Positions 15,933 through 23,613 of a DNA stretch of 32,068 nucleotides are shown here, piece after piece. Position 1 is the first letter of the stretch. The number at the start of each line of letters is the position of its first letter. The translations under genes and the position numbers were made by a program. The DNA is from Clostridiaceae bacterium DTU059 (GTDB lineage Bacteria > Bacillota > Clostridia > DSM-8532). The DNA is taken from assembly GCA_001512555.1 (NCBI GenBank), contig LFSK01000047.1, positions 1 through 32,068 of the forward strand, given 5' to 3'. The notes beneath the pieces were generated by a model. The model was not told the origin of the DNA. It did no database searches and saw only the letters and a list, made by a program, of their open reading frames with translations.

Positions 15933-15962
15933 TTGCATTTTTGTTACATTAGGCTGTAAAAT
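15933..15962 (+). promoter_or_regulatory. Possible promoter for cdaA-cdaR
   Basis: TTGCAT (15933-15938), 18-base spacer, TAAAAT (15957-15962). The spacer and -10 lie within an imperfect inverted repeat, TTACA-N6-TGTAA. A TATAAT at 15987-15992 is an alternative -10 without a good -35. The resulting leader would be about 140-165 bases. Confidence 0.3.
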
Positions 15963-16132
15963 ATACAAAAGCAGGTATGAAGAGGGTATAATTCTAAATG
16001 TGCTGCTTCTTTAATGATTCTTTTATGGTTTTATCGGGTAAATTGAATCAGGTGGCACTTTTTTGTGTAGCATCCATGTATAAACACCCTAACCATACAA
16101 CCACAAGGAAGCTTTGACGGAGGGGCATTGGA

Positions 16133-17017
16133 GTGTCGGGACAAGGCCTTTTTAGAGACATCATCTCATATATTATGAATTTTCTTGATTTAAGCGGCCC
16201 GTTTGATTTAATTCGAATGCTAGTCGAGCTTTCTCTTGTGTCCTATATTGTCTATAAGGTTATTCAACTGGTGCGGGAAACCCGTGCCATGCAGCTGGTC
16301 AAAGGCCTCCTTTTTATACTCATCCTGTCCAAACTTTCCGAAATCATTGGACTTAAAACCGTTGCCTTCCTGCTCCAGAGCACCATCCAGCTTTTCGGTT
16401 TCGGAATGATTGTACTCTTTCAGCCAGAGCTCAGACGGGCTCTTGAAAAGCTGGGAAGCAGCGGCTTTCAGGATATCTTGCTCATAAGAGATGATGAGGA
16501 GCGGCTTAAAACTATTGCCTCCATCGAGACCGTAGTCAAGTCATGCGCACGTTGTGCAGAAAACTATATCGGAGCCTTGATAGTCATCGAGAGGGATACA
16601 AAAATCGGTGATATTGTTAACACAGGCACCAGGATGGATGCGGCTTTGTCTGAAGAACTTCTGGTGAATATATTTACTCCTAAAACTCCCCTCCATGACG
16701 GAGCAGTAATTATCAGGAATAATATCATAACAGCGGCCGCCTGTTATCTGCCCCTTACTCAGAATGCCGGTCTCTCGAGGGATCTTGGTACAAGGCATCG
16801 GGCCGCGTTGGGCATTACCGAAGTTTCCGATGCCATAGCCATTGTTGTATCGGAAGAATCGGGCAAAATATCCTATGCCCACAATGGAGGCCTCACGAGG
16901 AATCTGACTCCTGATATGCTGAGAAAAGCTCTGTCCAGATTCCTTCTTGAAAACAAGAATGATAAAAGGCGCTTTACTTTCAGGAAGGTGAAAAATAGTG
17001 AACAAGCTGATAGATAG
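16133..17017 (+). CDS. cdaA: Diadenylate cyclase CdaA
   Basis: Membrane-bound enzyme that joins two ATP into cyclic di-AMP, which controls potassium and osmotic balance and cell-wall homeostasis. Three N-terminal hydrophobic helices (about 28-48, 55-75, 80-97) end in LFQPELRRALEKLG, a hallmark of CdaA. The DAC domain follows with the DGA motif at 189-191 (PLHDGAVI) and the RHR motif at 221-223 (GTRHRAA). The start is GTG 16133, behind an ACGGAGGGG stretch about ten bases upstream. The 294 residues slightly exceed the usual 273, from a longer N-terminus and a basic tail. It overlaps cdaR by 20 bases. Confidence 0.95.
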   Translation: MSGQGLFRDIISYIMNFLDLSGPFDLIRMLVELSLVSYIVYKVIQLVRETRAMQLVKGLLFILILSKLSEIIGLKTVAFLLQSTIQLFGFGMIVLFQPELRRALEKLGSSGFQDILLIRDDEERLKTIASIETVVKSCARCAENYIGALIVIERDTKIGDIVNTGTRMDAALSEELLVNIFTPKTPLHDGAVIIRNNIITAAACYLPLTQNAGLSRDLGTRHRAALGITEVSDAIAIVVSEESGKISYAHNGGLTRNLTPDMLRKALSRFLLENKNDKRRFTFRKVKNSEQADR

Positions 17018-18278
17018 ATTGTTTGAAAAGGATATTATTGTAAAGGTTCTCTCTGTGCTTATAGCCATCCTGATCTGGTTCCTTGTACTGGATCAGGATA
17101 ATCCATTCATAGAAAGAACCGTCACTGTTCCTCTGACCAGCAACGTGGAGGTATTGGATGCAAAAAATCTTCAGATCATCGGATCAAGTATCCCGGCCAC
17201 CGTTGATATCCGGATTAAGGGGCGGAAGAAGAGGGTGGATAGTGTTTCCAGCGGTGATTTCAGTGTTTTCCTTGACCTTTCGGAAGTAGAAGGCTCAGGC
17301 ATAAAGTCTGTTGATGTGGGATCACCCGAGTATACAGGAGATAAGGATATCATTATCCTAGGCACCAATCCGACAGCAGTCAGGCTGCATTTTGAAAGAG
17401 TTGTCGGCAAGCAGTACCCGGTGACCATCGAGTTCACCGGAAGTCTGCCGGAAGGCTACCAGGTAGTTAACCAGAGAGTGGATCCCGGTATCATCCTGAT
17501 AGAGGAGAAGGAGGGTACGCTCTCAAGGGTTGGCAAGGTAGTGGCACTGGTTAATCTGAACGATTTAAGCGTTACAAAGGAACTTGTGGTCAGAGCCACT
17601 GTCTATGATGTTGAAGGGAAGCCCATGTCCCAATTCGAGGGCAAATACCCTGCTATTGTCAGCTTTGATCTGGCGCGGAAGCTTCCCCTTGTTACGCCCA
17701 TAAAGGGAAAGCCAAAAACCGGGTACTATTTCAAGGAGATTATACCTGACCCATCCAGTGTTTTGGTTATAGGCACAAAGAGCCTTCTGGATTCCCTTTC
17801 CAGAATAGAGGCGGAGGCTATTGACATTGAAGGCAGATCGGAGACCTTCAGAACCGAGTTGAGCCTGAACGTGCCCCAGGGAGCGACCATCGTCGATATG
17901 AGCCGTCCCGTTACGGCTCTGGTCAGTATAGATCCGCTGTCTACCCGAACAGTACAGTTTCCCACGAATATGATTTCCATATACGACAGTGACACGACAG
18001 GATCCTTTGAATATGCTATTGTTCACAGTTCGGTTAATATTCCCGTGGAGGGGCGTCCTGAACTGATTCAGGATCTTAAGGCCGATGACATCAAATGCAG
18101 TATCAGTGTCAAGGATCTGGAAGAGGGAGATCATCAGGTGCCGGTTACGGTCAGCCTGCCCTCGGGAGTCTCGTTGAGGGAAAGACCCAGTGTTACGGTT
18201 ATTATAACCGCCGTCGCTCAGGAAACTACAACAAATCCCACACCCGACCCCACACCCGCTCCAACCCCGGGTGGATGA
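16998..18278 (+). CDS. cdaR: CdaR, YbbR-domain regulator of CdaA
   Basis: Membrane-anchored extracytoplasmic protein that binds and modulates CdaA. One transmembrane helix (about residues 13-31) is followed by four YbbR-type repeats, each with a leading strand and a 'Pro-x-x-V' or 'LDL/VNL' ending; they begin near residues 38, 135, 225 and 315. The C-terminal tail is Thr/Pro-rich (TPDPTPAPTPGG), probably exposed in the wall. GTG 16998 has GGAAGG nine bases upstream and lies inside the end of cdaA, indicating coupled translation. In most Firmicutes glmM follows cdaR; here it does not. Confidence 0.92.
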   Translation: MNKLIDRLFEKDIIVKVLSVLIAILIWFLVLDQDNPFIERTVTVPLTSNVEVLDAKNLQIIGSSIPATVDIRIKGRKKRVDSVSSGDFSVFLDLSEVEGSGIKSVDVGSPEYTGDKDIIILGTNPTAVRLHFERVVGKQYPVTIEFTGSLPEGYQVVNQRVDPGIILIEEKEGTLSRVGKVVALVNLNDLSVTKELVVRATVYDVEGKPMSQFEGKYPAIVSFDLARKLPLVTPIKGKPKTGYYFKEIIPDPSSVLVIGTKSLLDSLSRIEAEAIDIEGRSETFRTELSLNVPQGATIVDMSRPVTALVSIDPLSTRTVQFPTNMISIYDSDTTGSFEYAIVHSSVNIPVEGRPELIQDLKADDIKCSISVKDLEEGDHQVPVTVSLPSGVSLRERPSVTVIITAVAQETTTNPTPDPTPAPTPGG

Positions 18279-18315
18279 CATGGGTCATAGGTATTAAATT
18301 CTCGGAGGCATAGTC

Positions 18316-19614
18316 ATGAATCATATCATTCGGAATACCACGGTACTGACCATGAACGACCGCAATGAAATCCTGGAACACGTGGATGTTTTGATAAAGA
18401 ACGGGATCATTGCGAGAATTGGTCCGGATATTGCCGACACTTCAGAAGGTGCCAATACCATCGACGGAAGCGGCAAACTGGTGATGCCCGGTCTGATCAA
18501 CGGCCACTGTCATGTTCCCATGACACTGCTTCGCAATTATGCCGATGATATGGATCTTCAAACATGGCTTTTTGACCATATTTTCCCTGTGGAAGACAGG
18601 TTGAATGGGGATGATGTATACTGGGGTTCCCTTCTTGGGATCATGGAGATGCTGTCAACCGGCACAACCTGTTTTGCCGACATGTATGATCATATGGATG
18701 CCATTGCCTCGGCTGTTGAGCTTTCCGGCATAAGGGCCCAGCTTTCCAGGGGACAGACCTCCAATGATGCAGGACCTGATTTTTCCGAGGATCGGGCCAT
18801 GAAGGAGAGCGTGGATTTCGTAAAGAAGTGGAACGGCGCCGCTGAGGGCAGGATTACTGCCGCAATGGCTCCCCATGCCATCTATACCTGTTCTCCCGCC
18901 TATATCCAGGCCGTTGCGAATAATGCTGAGAAGCTGGGAGTCCCCATCCATGTCCACCTGGATGAGACTGTGCGTGAACATGAGGATTGCCTTAGAACCC
19001 ATGGCAAAACTCCCACAGCCCATCTTTATGATCTTGGACTGTTTGAACTGAAAACCATAGCGGCCCATTGCGTCTGCATAACCGAAGACGATATGAGACT
19101 TTTGAGGGAGAAGGATGTATCGGTCATCCACAACCCTGCCAGCAATCTGAAGCTGGCCAGTGGTATCGCACCTGTTCCAGAGGCACTTTCAGCAGGCCTG
19201 AATGTCTGTATCGGAACCGATGGTGCCTCCAGCAATAACAACCTGAATATGTGGGAGGATATGTACCTGACTTCCATACTCCATAAAGGTAGTACCCGCG
19301 ATCCCAGGCTGATCACAGCCGGGGAGGTTCTCAAAATGGCCACGGTCAACGGAGCAAAAGCTCTTGGAATGCCCCGTGTGGGCTCCATCCAGGAAGGCAA
19401 TAAAGCTGATCTGATTATGGTAGATCTGGAAAAGCCGCATTTGAAGCCGCTGCACAATCTCTGTTCGGCTCTGGTATACTCGGCTCAGGGTTCAGATGTA
19501 TCCATGACCATGGTGGATGGCCGCATCCTGTATCAGGACGGGGAATTCAGAACCATAGACAGGGAGAAGGTCTATTATCATCTGGAAAAGGTTTGTAAGA
19601 GGCTTTTTGGCTGA
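18316..19614 (+). CDS. mtaD: 5-methylthioadenosine/S-adenosylhomocysteine deaminase-type amidohydrolase
   Basis: A metal-dependent amidohydrolase of the TRZ/ATZ/MtaD subfamily. Such enzymes deaminate methylthioadenosine, S-adenosylhomocysteine or related purines in nucleoside and methionine salvage. Metal ligands are seen at His64 and His66 in NGHCHVPMT, His in IHVHLDE, His in AAHCVCI and Asp in IGTDGASSNNN. The middle segment DLQTWLFDHIFPVE is typical of the MtaD group. The 432 residues match the family. ATG 18316 has GGAGG seven bases upstream, 37 bases after cdaR, so it may be read with cdaA-cdaR. Exact substrate within the subfamily is uncertain. Confidence 0.85.
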   Translation: MNHIIRNTTVLTMNDRNEILEHVDVLIKNGIIARIGPDIADTSEGANTIDGSGKLVMPGLINGHCHVPMTLLRNYADDMDLQTWLFDHIFPVEDRLNGDDVYWGSLLGIMEMLSTGTTCFADMYDHMDAIASAVELSGIRAQLSRGQTSNDAGPDFSEDRAMKESVDFVKKWNGAAEGRITAAMAPHAIYTCSPAYIQAVANNAEKLGVPIHVHLDETVREHEDCLRTHGKTPTAHLYDLGLFELKTIAAHCVCITEDDMRLLREKDVSVIHNPASNLKLASGIAPVPEALSAGLNVCIGTDGASSNNNLNMWEDMYLTSILHKGSTRDPRLITAGEVLKMATVNGAKALGMPRVGSIQEGNKADLIMVDLEKPHLKPLHNLCSALVYSAQGSDVSMTMVDGRILYQDGEFRTIDREKVYYHLEKVCKRLFG

Positions 19615-19628
19615 AAAGGCCGAAAAGC
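19602..19628 (+). other. Hairpin overlapping the mtaD stop codon
   Basis: GCTTTTTGGC (19602-19611) pairs with GCCGAAAAGC (19619-19628) with one G-T pair; the stop TGA lies in the loop. No T tract follows, so it is not a classical terminator. Confidence 0.3.
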
Positions 19629-19660
19629 GAAATCTTTTCATGTCACTTGCCCCACCGGTT

Positions 19661-21406
19661 TCAATCATCGGCTGTTTCAGGAGCTTTTGGTGTTGCCATA
19701 ATGGTGTTGTAGTTAACATAAATGACCATTCCGGGCTTTGCCCCGGATGGTTTTTTTACATTGCGAACCAATGTATAGTCCACCTCAACCTTCGGAGCTG
19801 AGCGGGCTTTGCTGTACCAGGCTGCGTACCCTGCCGCTTCCTCCAGAGTGCTGTCGGGGATCTGGCGCCCTCCTGCTTTTATGATCACATGGGAGCCGGG
19901 GAAATTCTTGACATGAAGCCAGATATCCTCATGTCTTGCGCTTTTCAGGGTTAATCTGTCATTCTGCTTGTTGTTTCGCCCTATAAAGATCTCAAATCCA
20001 TCGGAAGATACCACTCTTACGGGGGAAGACTTAAGCTGGGTATCCTTACGCCCCTTTTTGGGGAAGGCCTTCAGGTAACCCTGCTCGTACAGCTCCAGAC
20101 GGATATCCTGAAGCTGGTTGTTGTCTTCAGCGCTTTCGATGGAGAGCATGACACTTTCCAGCCATAACAATTCTTTTTTAAGGCTTTCAATCTGGCTCTT
20201 GGCATAGTTGAATGCGGTTCTGGCTTTTCCATAGCGCTTGAAATAGTGTTGGGCGTTATCCTGCGGGGTTTTATGGGGATCCAGCGGTATCTCCGCATAT
20301 TCCTCGCCCTCGGCGTAATAATTTCGTATGCGGGCACTGTTCATACCCTTTTTAAGCGCATAAATGGAGGAAGTGATGAGTTCGCCGAAAAGGCGGAACT
20401 GCTCAAAGTTCTTATTCTCTTCATAGGCCTGAACATTAATAGACAAACGCCTCTCGCACTTTTCTATGAGCTTTCCAACGGTCTTGACCAGTTCAAGGGC
20501 CTTTTGCGAGTGGGCCTCTTTCAACTGTCGCGATTGATAATAGGAGTCGATGGCCTGACTGATGGTGTCATAATGCTTTCTTGAAGGATATTGAACCAGA
20601 TCGGTGACATGGAAATCTATGGCCTTCCCGGATGAATCCTGGATTACAACGGGGGTTGGACCCTGATTAAGCAGAGTGTGCATCATATCATGCAATGCAC
20701 CAACAAGTCGGGCAGCTTCATCGAAAGTCAGGTCAGCGGCGGATTTTCTTTCGTCCACTAACGCACGGCTGCACAATTCCCTGCACAATACCGGGCTGAA
20801 ACCCTGGAGCTTATCCAGCAGATAGTTTTCAATCCTGCGGCCAGACTCCTTCAAACCACCCAGAATGGATCTGTAGCTGTCTTCACATGCAGGATCAAGC
20901 TTGTCCTGAGCTGGGGGGGACATGTAGGTTCTGGCAGGAAGCAGCTCCCTTACACGGTTCACCTGGCTGTCCACATGACGAATTACATCAATAATCCGGT
21001 TGTCCCTGTTCAGGAGTATGATATTGCTATGCTTTCCCATGATCTCGGCAACCAGCTTTTTTACGGATCTGTCGCCCAGCTCATCAGTAGCTTCGGCCTC
21101 CATTGTGATCACACGCTCAAAACCGGCAGCTTCAAAGCCCAGGACCTTTGCCCCTGACAGGTGCTTTCGAAGGACCATGCAAAAAACAGGTGGATTATCC
21201 GGCGTCTCATACTGCTTCTCAGTCAGATGGATACGAGGTGAGGAAGCATTACTGGATATGAGCAGCCTGTAATTCTCACCGCCGGCCCGAATCTGAAGGA
21301 TGATGGTATCCCTGGAAATCTGATAGATCTTTCCGATCCTTCCTCCTGAGAGCCTGCTATTTAATTCTTCCGCCATAAAATGAGTCAATACTCCATCAAA
21401 GGGCAT
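19661..21406 (-). CDS. rqcH: RqcH, NFACT-family ribosome quality control protein
   Basis: Homologue of eukaryotic NEMF/Rqc2. In bacteria it binds stalled 50S subunits carrying peptidyl-tRNA and directs C-terminal alanine tailing. The 581-residue product shows the NFACT-N domain (MPFDGVLTHFMAEEL, then ASSPRIHLT and FCMVLRKHLSGAKV), helix-hairpin-helix region, long coiled coil (about 280-435), and the NFACT-R domain with GFEIFIGRNNKQNDRLTLK, DIWLHVKNFPGSHVII and KKPSGAKPGMV. Older annotations call it a fibronectin-binding protein. ATG 21406 has GGAGG ten bases upstream. It converges with mtaD with a 46-base gap. A terminator-like hairpin for mtaD falls inside its 3' coding part. Confidence 0.95.
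   Translation of the reverse strand: MPFDGVLTHFMAEELNSRLSGGRIGKIYQISRDTIILQIRAGGENYRLLISSNASSPRIHLTEKQYETPDNPPVFCMVLRKHLSGAKVLGFEAAGFERVITMEAEATDELGDRSVKKLVAEIMGKHSNIILLNRDNRIIDVIRHVDSQVNRVRELLPARTYMSPPAQDKLDPACEDSYRSILGGLKESGRRIENYLLDKLQGFSPVLCRELCSRALVDERKSAADLTFDEAARLVGALHDMMHTLLNQGPTPVVIQDSSGKAIDFHVTDLVQYPSRKHYDTISQAIDSYYQSRQLKEAHSQKALELVKTVGKLIEKCERRLSINVQAYEENKNFEQFRLFGELITSSIYALKKGMNSARIRNYYAEGEEYAEIPLDPHKTPQDNAQHYFKRYGKARTAFNYAKSQIESLKKELLWLESVMLSIESAEDNNQLQDIRLELYEQGYLKAFPKKGRKDTQLKSSPVRVVSSDGFEIFIGRNNKQNDRLTLKSARHEDIWLHVKNFPGSHVIIKAGGRQIPDSTLEEAAGYAAWYSKARSAPKVEVDYTLVRNVKKPSGAKPGMVIYVNYNTIMATPKAPETADD
19725..19757 (+). terminator. Terminator-like hairpin for mtaD inside rqcH
   Basis: On the plus strand ACCATTCCGGG (19725-19735) pairs with CCCGGATGGT (19742-19751), with one bulged T, followed by seven T. 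It is the only good intrinsic terminator downstream of mtaD. It lies within the rqcH codons for KKPSGAKPGMV. Confidence 0.55.
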
Positions 21407-21437
21407 TTATTTGTAACCTCCATAAGCCAATAGCACT

Positions 21438-21446
21438 ATTCTAGCA
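21438..21446 (-). promoter_or_regulatory. Extended -10 promoter of rqcH
   Basis: The minus strand reads TGCTAGAAT from 21446 to 21438, an extended -10 about 32 bases upstream of the rqcH start. The -35 is weak. Confidence 0.4.
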
Positions 21447-21470
21447 GACTTTATATTTCACTAATCTTAA

Positions 21471-21505
21471 ATTTATTTTACAAAATAAATGCAAAATGAT
21501 ATAAT
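21471..21505 (+). promoter_or_regulatory. Strong promoter with operator-like palindrome
   Basis: TTTACA (21477-21482), 17 bases, TATAAT (21500-21505) with a TG extension at 21497-21498. The perfect 9-bp inverted repeat ATTTATTTT-AC-AAAATAAAT (21471-21490) covers the -35. Seen from rqcH the same palindrome would lie about 43-62 bases upstream of the start, so one protein could act on both genes. Confidence 0.7.
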
Positions 21506-21547
21506 GGGTCGGGAAATCCGAAAGCCTTAGTAATAGGAGGGATTTAA

Positions 21548-21640
21548 GTGATATTCAAACGAAGATCCGTTATGATAGGCGTTTTGATTATGTCGATATT
21601 ATTGCTGATAAGCATTAACGTTACTACATTACTTAAGTAA
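21548..21640 (+). CDS. Small membrane peptide (30 aa)
   Basis: GTG 21548 opens a 30-codon frame ending TAA at 21640. A textbook AGGAGGG lies six bases upstream and the best promoter in this region about 45 bases upstream. The product starts with a basic segment (MIFKRRSV) and continues as one hydrophobic helix (residues 9-24), ending LLK. That is the layout of a small single-pass membrane protein. I do not recognise it. It precedes a CvpA-family gene by 53 bases and could share its transcript. It could instead be a leader peptide, but there is no attenuator-like hairpin before the next gene. Confidence 0.55.
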   Translation: MIFKRRSVMIGVLIMSILLLISINVTTLLK

Positions 21641-21693
21641 ATATTGCCCAGCTTAGGATTTTACCAGACCGTTCGGGACCAGGGGGTGTTATT

Positions 21694-22524
21694 TTGGGAT
21701 ATGGCTATAGAAGACCAAGACCTGCATCTGCAGCAGTAAGCAAACTTCCGGCTGCCCTTCTTTTTTTGGCAGTAGGCCTCTTCATCGCCGCCGACCTCTT
21801 GTTTGGTTTTGATTTCAACTGGGTTGACTATGCTGTTGTTATCATAATCGCATTATTTGGATTGAAGGGCTATATCCGCGGCCTCGTTAACACAGTTTTC
21901 AGCCTTGCAGGATACATACTTGGCATTATCTGTGCCTATGCGTTTTCTTCCAAACTGGCACTCCTGGCGATGCAGAAGACGGGTATCGGGAAAGCTATTG
22001 GTGAAAGAATAGACAGGATTCTTCCTGCTGTTTCCCAGTTGCCAGCCATAAACCTTGGTGGTTTGGGATCCTCTTCGGATCTTTTCGAAAAAAGTCCTCA
22101 GCTCAATGAAGCCATGTCCGAAAGCCCATTTCTCAAGCAACTCATGATGATAACCAATTCGGCGGCAGATACAGGAACATCCTATCAGGAAACAGTTGTT
22201 ACCATGAATGATATGCTTACCTTCACTATCATGAAGGTATTGGCCATCATTGTTATTTTTATTGTTGTCAAGCTGCTGGTTGTTTTGATTGGAAAGATCC
22301 TGACCTCCGTTCTTAATTACAGCACCATCATGAGCACAGCAAACAGAACCGGAGGCATGGCACTGGGACTTGGTGTAGGTATTATTGTGACCTACCTGAT
22401 CTTTGCCCTTGTAATTCCTTTTATCGGGTCACTTAATATTATCAGCATACCCGAACCCTTCTCAGACTCTATTGTTATGGGATGGTTCAGCAATCTGATT
22501 ATAGCCCTCAGTGGTTCCGGGTGA
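21694..22524 (+). CDS. CvpA-family membrane protein
   Basis: A polytopic membrane protein of the CvpA (colicin V production) family. Hydrophobic helices lie at about residues 18-36, 45-60, 64-88, 170-195 and 215-245. The family core WVDYAVVIIIALFGLKGYIRGLVNTVFSLAGYILG is at about 42-76. The start is TTG 21694 with AGGGGGTG about seven bases upstream. The N-terminus MGYGYRRPRP is basic. Family members are tied to envelope and division functions but their biochemical role is not settled. Compared with typical 160-180 residue CvpA proteins this one is long, with a 70-residue soluble insert between helices three and four, probably extracytoplasmic or cytoplasmic depending on topology. Confidence 0.75.
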   Translation: MGYGYRRPRPASAAVSKLPAALLFLAVGLFIAADLLFGFDFNWVDYAVVIIIALFGLKGYIRGLVNTVFSLAGYILGIICAYAFSSKLALLAMQKTGIGKAIGERIDRILPAVSQLPAINLGGLGSSSDLFEKSPQLNEAMSESPFLKQLMMITNSAADTGTSYQETVVTMNDMLTFTIMKVLAIIVIFIVVKLLVVLIGKILTSVLNYSTIMSTANRTGGMALGLGVGIIVTYLIFALVIPFIGSLNIISIPEPFSDSIVMGWFSNLIIALSGSG

Positions 22525-22560
22525 CTTAAGTGAATAGCATAAGGGAAAAGACATTTGAAA

Positions 22561-22569
22561 TGATAAAAT
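22561..22569 (+). promoter_or_regulatory. Possible extended -10 before the DMT transporter
   Basis: TGATAAAAT fits an extended -10 box 40 bases upstream of the start at 22609. No -35 is visible. Confidence 0.3.
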
Positions 22570-22608
22570 ACAATACTCAATTTGAACGCATAAGGATGTA
22601 AGCATAAT

Positions 22609-23538
22609 ATGACACGACAGATTAAAGCCGACCTTTCCATACTCAGTATTACTGTAGTTTGGGGGTCGTCGTTCATTCTGATGAAAAATATCACTGAGAA
22701 CATACCTTATTACGCTTATCTGTTTCTCAGATTTTCCATAGCCGGGATCATCCTGGCTATGATTTTTGCCAGACAAATGGGAAAAATTAACCGCAAAGCT
22801 TTGATTCAGGGAACTATTATCGGTTTTACCCTTTTTGCGGGAATGTCTTTGCAATACGTCGGCCTGAACTACACCAGTGCGTCTCATTCGGCTTTTATCA
22901 CCGGGCTGAATGTTGTTATGGTGCCTGTGATTTCAGCATTCTACCTTAAGAAAAAACCCCCGGTAAGGGCTGCGATAGGGGTTTTGTCGGCAACAACAGG
23001 ATTATTTCTTCTGAGCGGAGGATTTTCGGGAGACTGGAATATTGGTGATACCCTTACTCTATTATGCGCTGTATGCTTTGCGCTCCAGATAATCTTTATT
23101 GACAAGTTCACACAAGAATCCGATGCCAGGCATCTGGCTGTCGTACAGATTTTTTCAGCCGCTGTCATGTACGGTATTCTTTGGGCAGGTTATGGGCTTT
23201 TGACCGAACCTGTGTCCATTGTCATCAACAGCCGGGTTATCTTAACCGCCCTGTATACCGGCGCACTCGGTACTGCTTTTGCGTATAGCGTTCAGACCAT
23301 CGCCCAGCAGTATACCACTCCAACCCGCACGGCGCTTCTTCTCACTTTCGAACCTGTGTTTGGGGCGCTCTTCGCCTTGACCATACCCGGTCCTGGAGGA
23401 ATCACTGAAAAGCTTACCCTGAGCACGGCTATGGGATGTCTTCTGATTTTTGTTGGAATGATGGTAACTGAGGTCAGGTTCAGGGATCTCAGGAAATCCA
23501 CCACTGAAAATCCGCATCATAATGTAACAGAACGGTAA
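22609..23538 (+). CDS. EamA/DMT-family transporter
   Basis: A drug/metabolite transporter superfamily protein of 309 residues with ten predicted transmembrane helices in two homologous EamA halves (about 8-135 and 145-285). The N-terminal motif VVWGSSFILMKN and the paired signature LRFSIAGIIL are typical. The second half has the characteristic TPTRTALLLTFEPVFGALFA. Family members export amino acids, nucleosides or small metabolites; the substrate cannot be assigned. The RBS (AAGGA, 12 bases from ATG) is weak. It stands alone between cvpA and the surface cluster. Confidence 0.85.
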   Translation: MTRQIKADLSILSITVVWGSSFILMKNITENIPYYAYLFLRFSIAGIILAMIFARQMGKINRKALIQGTIIGFTLFAGMSLQYVGLNYTSASHSAFITGLNVVMVPVISAFYLKKKPPVRAAIGVLSATTGLFLLSGGFSGDWNIGDTLTLLCAVCFALQIIFIDKFTQESDARHLAVVQIFSAAVMYGILWAGYGLLTEPVSIVINSRVILTALYTGALGTAFAYSVQTIAQQYTTPTRTALLLTFEPVFGALFALTIPGPGGITEKLTLSTAMGCLLIFVGMMVTEVRFRDLRKSTTENPHHNVTER

Positions 23539-23548
23539 TCCTGACGGC

Positions 23549-23577
23549 TTTACATAGCGCATTTATATGCCGATATT
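23549..23577 (+). promoter_or_regulatory. Probable promoter of the surface cluster
   Basis: TTTACA (23549-23554), 17-base spacer, GATATT (23572-23577, four of six consensus bases). The leader would be about 30 bases. Confidence 0.4.
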
Positions 23578-23613
23578 TTTAAAGAGTGCAGTATTGAAAT
23601 GGAGGCATATAAA

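Noticed and set aside
15853-16014. 53-residue plus-strand frame in the gap before cdaA
   Set aside because: No ribosome binding site before the ATG, and it overlaps the likely cdaA promoter region.
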